The notes beneath the pieces were generated by a model. That model had not been told where the DNA came from, ran no database searches, and saw only the letters and a list, made by a program, of their open reading frames with translations. Of a stretch of DNA of 64,000 nt, positions 61,736 through 64,000 are shown piece after piece; position 1 is the stretch's first letter, and each line of letters starts with the position of its first letter. Made by a program: the position numbers and the translations under genes. This stretch comes from Catenulispora sp. GP43 (GTDB lineage: Bacteria > Actinomycetota > Actinomycetes > Streptomycetales > Catenulisporaceae), in contig NZ_JBGCCT010000003.1 in NCBI RefSeq assembly GCF_041260665.1, forward strand, positions 1 through 64,000, written 5' to 3'.

Positions 61736-62698
61736 TCAGCCCGCCTTCGGCTCACGTTCGTACAGCCGCCGCGACCAGGCGTAGGACACCACCCCGATCC
61801 CGACACACCAGGCGAGCGTGACGACCAGGTCGCCGCCGATCCGGGTCCCGGTGAGCAGCCCGCGCAGCGTCTCGTTGACCGGCGTGAACGGCTCGTACTC
61901 CGAGAACCAGCGCACCCCGGCCGGCAGCGAGTCGGTCGGCACGAACCCGCTGCTCAGGAAGGGCAGCAGCATGAGGAACATCGGCGAGTTGCTCGCGGTC
62001 TCCACGCTCTTGGCGGACAGCCCGAGGCCCACGCACAGCCAGGTGACGGCCAAGGTCAGCAACAGCACCACGCCGAGGGCGGCGAACCACTCGGCCGCGT
62101 TCGCGTGCGGACGGAAGCCCACGGCGATCGCCGCGCCGGTCACCACCACGATGCCGATCATGGTCTGGATCGTGGCGCCGACCACGTGCCCGGTGAGCAC
62201 CGAGGACCGTGCGACGGCCATGGTCCGGAAGCGGGCGATGATGCCCTCGGTCATGTCCTGCGCGACGGCGATCGCCGTGCCCTGCGCGGCGGCGGCCACC
62301 GCCATCACGATGATCGCGGGGGCGACGTACGCGGCGTAGGCGGCGCGGCCGCCGTGCACGCCGGCCGGGGTGCCGCTGCCGAGGCCGGAGCCGAGCGTGC
62401 CGCCGAAGACGTAGACGAACAGGAGCAGGAAGACCAGGGGCATCAGGGTGACCATGAGGGTCAGCGACGGGTAGCGCTGCATGTGGCGCAGGTTGCGGCG
62501 CAGCATGATGCGGGCGTGGATCAGGGCGTGCGAGCGGGTGTCGGGCCGGCCGTCCTTGCCGGGCCTGCCGATCTTGCCGGGCCCGCCGATCTTGCCGGGC
62601 CTGCCGTTCCTGCCGGTTTCAGGGGCCTTGCCGGTCCTGTCGGTCCCGCCGGTCTCGCTGTCGTCGAAGCCGCTACCGGCCAGTGTCGAGGTGCTCAT
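61736..62698 (-). CDS. ABC-2 type exporter permease (DrrB-like)
   Basis: A 320-aa permease with six helices typical of DrrB-type exporters; TLMPLVFLLLFVYVFGG and FMLPFLSSGFVPTD-like segments are recognisable. The N-terminal 60 residues are a hydrophilic tail with eight Gly-X-Y triplets (GRPGKIGGPGKIGRPGKDGR), collagen-like. It pairs with the ATPase encoded 2 bases upstream. Substrates of relatives are drugs or lipids. Confidence 0.88.
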   Translation of the reverse strand: MSTSTLAGSGFDDSETGGTDRTGKAPETGRNGRPGKIGGPGKIGRPGKDGRPDTRSHALIHARIMLRRNLRHMQRYPSLTLMVTLMPLVFLLLFVYVFGGTLGSGLGSGTPAGVHGGRAAYAAYVAPAIIVMAVAAAAQGTAIAVAQDMTEGIIARFRTMAVARSSVLTGHVVGATIQTMIGIVVVTGAAIAVGFRPHANAAEWFAALGVVLLLTLAVTWLCVGLGLSAKSVETASNSPMFLMLLPFLSSGFVPTDSLPAGVRWFSEYEPFTPVNETLRGLLTGTRIGGDLVVTLAWCVGIGVVSYAWSRRLYEREPKAG

Positions 62699-62700
62699 CC

Positions 62701-63642
62701 TCAGGCTCCTTTCTTGCCGGTCAGCGCGAAGAACACGTCGTCGAGGTCCGGGGTGTGCACGGCCAGCGCCTCGACCTCGACCGAGGCGTCGTCCAGCTGC
62801 CGCAGCAGGGTCCGCAGGGTGCCGACCCGGCCGTCGCCGGCCAGCTGCAGGGTGAGCGCGTCGTCGTCGCGGCCGGTCGGCACGAGGACCAGCGCGGCGG
62901 CGTCGAGCGCGGCGCGGTCGGCGAAGGTCAGCTCGATGTGCCCGCCCGGGATCCGGGTCTTGAGCTCGGCCGGCATCCCCTCGGCGACGACGCGCCCGTC
63001 GTCCAGCACCGCGACCCGGTGCGCGAGCTGATCGGCTTCGTCCAGGTACTGGGTCGTCAGCAGGATGGTCGTCCCCTCCGCGACCAGCCCGCGGATGATG
63101 TCCCACATGACCCGGCGGCTGCGCGGGTCCAGGCCCGTCGTCGGCTCGTCGAGGAAGATCACCTTCGGGTCCCCGACCAGCGTCATCGCCAGGTCGAGCT
63201 TGCGCTTCATCCCCCCGGAGTAGGTGGCCGCCGGCTTGCCGGCCGCCTCGGTCAGCTCGAAGCGCTCCAGCAGGTCCTCGGCCCGCCGCCGCCCCGCCGG
63301 CCTGGGCAGCAGGTGCAGATCGGCCATCAGCATCAGGTTCTCGCGCCCGGTCAGATAGCCGTCGACGGCGGAGAACTGCCCGGTCACCCCGATCGACCGG
63401 CGCACCGCCTGCGGATCGGCCGCGAGGTCGTACCCCGCGATCCGGATGTCCCCGGCGTCGGGGCGCAGGTAGGTGGTCAGGAGGTGGACGGCGGTGGTCT
63501 TGCCGGCCCCGTTCGGGCCCAGCAGGGCCAGGATGGTCCCGGCCGGCACGCTCAGATCCATGCCGTCCAGCACGGTCTTCGCGCCGAAGGACTTGCGCAG
63601 GCCGCGGGCCCGGATCGCGAGCTCGTCCATCCCCGCGCTCAC
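62701..63642 (-). CDS. ABC exporter ATP-binding protein (DrrA-like)
   Basis: A 313-aa DrrA-type ATPase: Walker A GPNGAGKTT, signature YSGGMKRKLDLAM, Walker B VIFLDEPTTGLDPRSR and LLTTQYLDEADQL. A C-terminal extension follows the nucleotide-binding domain. Its GTG overlaps the upstream stop (GTGA), so translation is coupled to the DUF4097 gene. Confidence 0.92.
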   Translation of the reverse strand: MSAGMDELAIRARGLRKSFGAKTVLDGMDLSVPAGTILALLGPNGAGKTTAVHLLTTYLRPDAGDIRIAGYDLAADPQAVRRSIGVTGQFSAVDGYLTGRENLMLMADLHLLPRPAGRRRAEDLLERFELTEAAGKPAATYSGGMKRKLDLAMTLVGDPKVIFLDEPTTGLDPRSRRVMWDIIRGLVAEGTTILLTTQYLDEADQLAHRVAVLDDGRVVAEGMPAELKTRIPGGHIELTFADRAALDAAALVLVPTGRDDDALTLQLAGDGRVGTLRTLLRQLDDASVEVEALAVHTPDLDDVFFALTGKKGA

Positions 63643-64000
63643 TCCTCGTCCAGGCGCGGCGCGCGGCGGACGGTGACCTCGCCGAGCTTGGTGCTGGCGT
63701 GGATCTCGACCTTGTCGACGGGCTCGCCGGGCGCCGGCTCCTCGGCGGCGTCGAGCTCGTTGTGGACCCGGCCGACCTGGGAGCTCAGGTCCAGCCAGGC
63801 CGCGCTGCCCTCCCGGACCCCGACCTCGACGTAGCCGTTCTTGGAGGTGGCGGTCACCTTGCCACGCACCACCTCGCCGATCCGCACCTCGCCGTTGGAC
63901 GTGGAGGCGGTCAGGTCGGACAGCGCGCGCTCGACGTACACCCCGCCGTTCGCGGACTTCACCGTCGCCGGCCCGGTCACCAGGCCGACCTGCACCTTGC
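63639..64000 (-). CDS. DUF4097-like beta-repeat protein, 5' end outside the window
   Basis: At least 120 residues of a longer protein whose start lies beyond 64000. Repeated beta strands such as VKSANGGVYVERALSDLTAS and VTATSKNGYVEVGVREG fit the adhesin-like DUF4097 fold common next to DrrAB-type exporters. Its stop overlaps the ATPase start. Function unknown. Confidence 0.7.
   Translation of the reverse strand, partial: KVQVGLVTGPATVKSANGGVYVERALSDLTASTSNGEVRIGEVVRGKVTATSKNGYVEVGVREGSAAWLDLSSQVGRVHNELDAAEEPAPGEPVDKVEIHASTKLGEVTVRRAPRLDEE

Overview
The window is high-GC actinobacterial DNA. The strongest clue is a near-identical BldC (43683-43886) inside a run resembling Streptomyces: bldC, a SCO4090-type gene, valine dehydrogenase, a DUF3073 gene, purM, purF, then purL/purQ/purS/purC. 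rpsF-ssb-rpsR-rplI-dnaB, mycothiol/F420-type enzymes, many GTG starts and several apparently leaderless genes agree. A Streptomyces or Catenulispora relative is likely; genus is inference. The first ~125 bases are G/C homopolymer runs that look like a contig edge. I see no rRNA, tRNA, CRISPR array or insertion sequence.

Layout. 0.2-6.1 kb: housekeeping replication/ribosome genes, with a candidate autoregulatory rpsF leader, a Tat-exported dimethylformamidase-like protein, and a DnaA-box-like cluster before dnaB. 6.2-13.7 kb: a minus-strand envelope operon (response regulator, histidine kinase, lipoprotein, peptidoglycan-binding adaptor, MacB-type ATPase and permease, frameshifted lipoprotein). 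13.7-30.8 kb: small accessory genes in divergent regulator/target pairs, several with recognisable palindromic operators (TetR/oxidoreductase, MarR/MFS, HxlR/SRPBCC), plus a Ro60-like TROVE protein, a sterol-desaturase-like protein and a phytanoyl-CoA dioxygenase-like protein. 30.8-38.5 kb: a zinc-ribbon/peptidoglycan-binding membrane protein, LysR, TetR/MMPL pair, M18 aminopeptidase and M56 protease. 38.4-41.7 kb: BlaI regulator divergent from cytochrome bd genes cydA-cydB, with two BlaI-type dyads between them and unannotated small ORFs. 41.8-43.4 kb: secreted CBM2-GH18 chitinase. 43.7-61.7 kb: bldC, vdh and the purine genes, interrupted by a WXG100/NlpC-P60/ART-like cassette, a cell-wall-binding protein and a TDT transporter. 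61.7-64 kb: a DrrAB-like ABC exporter and a truncated DUF4097 gene.

How it fits together. purC, purS, purQ, purL, purF and purM supply most of the pathway to IMP. The envelope operon looks like a stress-sensing export system. The BlaI/M56 pair, normally tied to beta-lactam sensing, here faces a respiratory oxidase rather than a beta-lactamase. Best candidates for undescribed biology are the BlaI-M56-cydAB unit with its 52-aa coupled ORF between cydA and cydB, and the three-gene WXG100/NlpC-P60/ART-like cassette at 51.0-53.2 kb.
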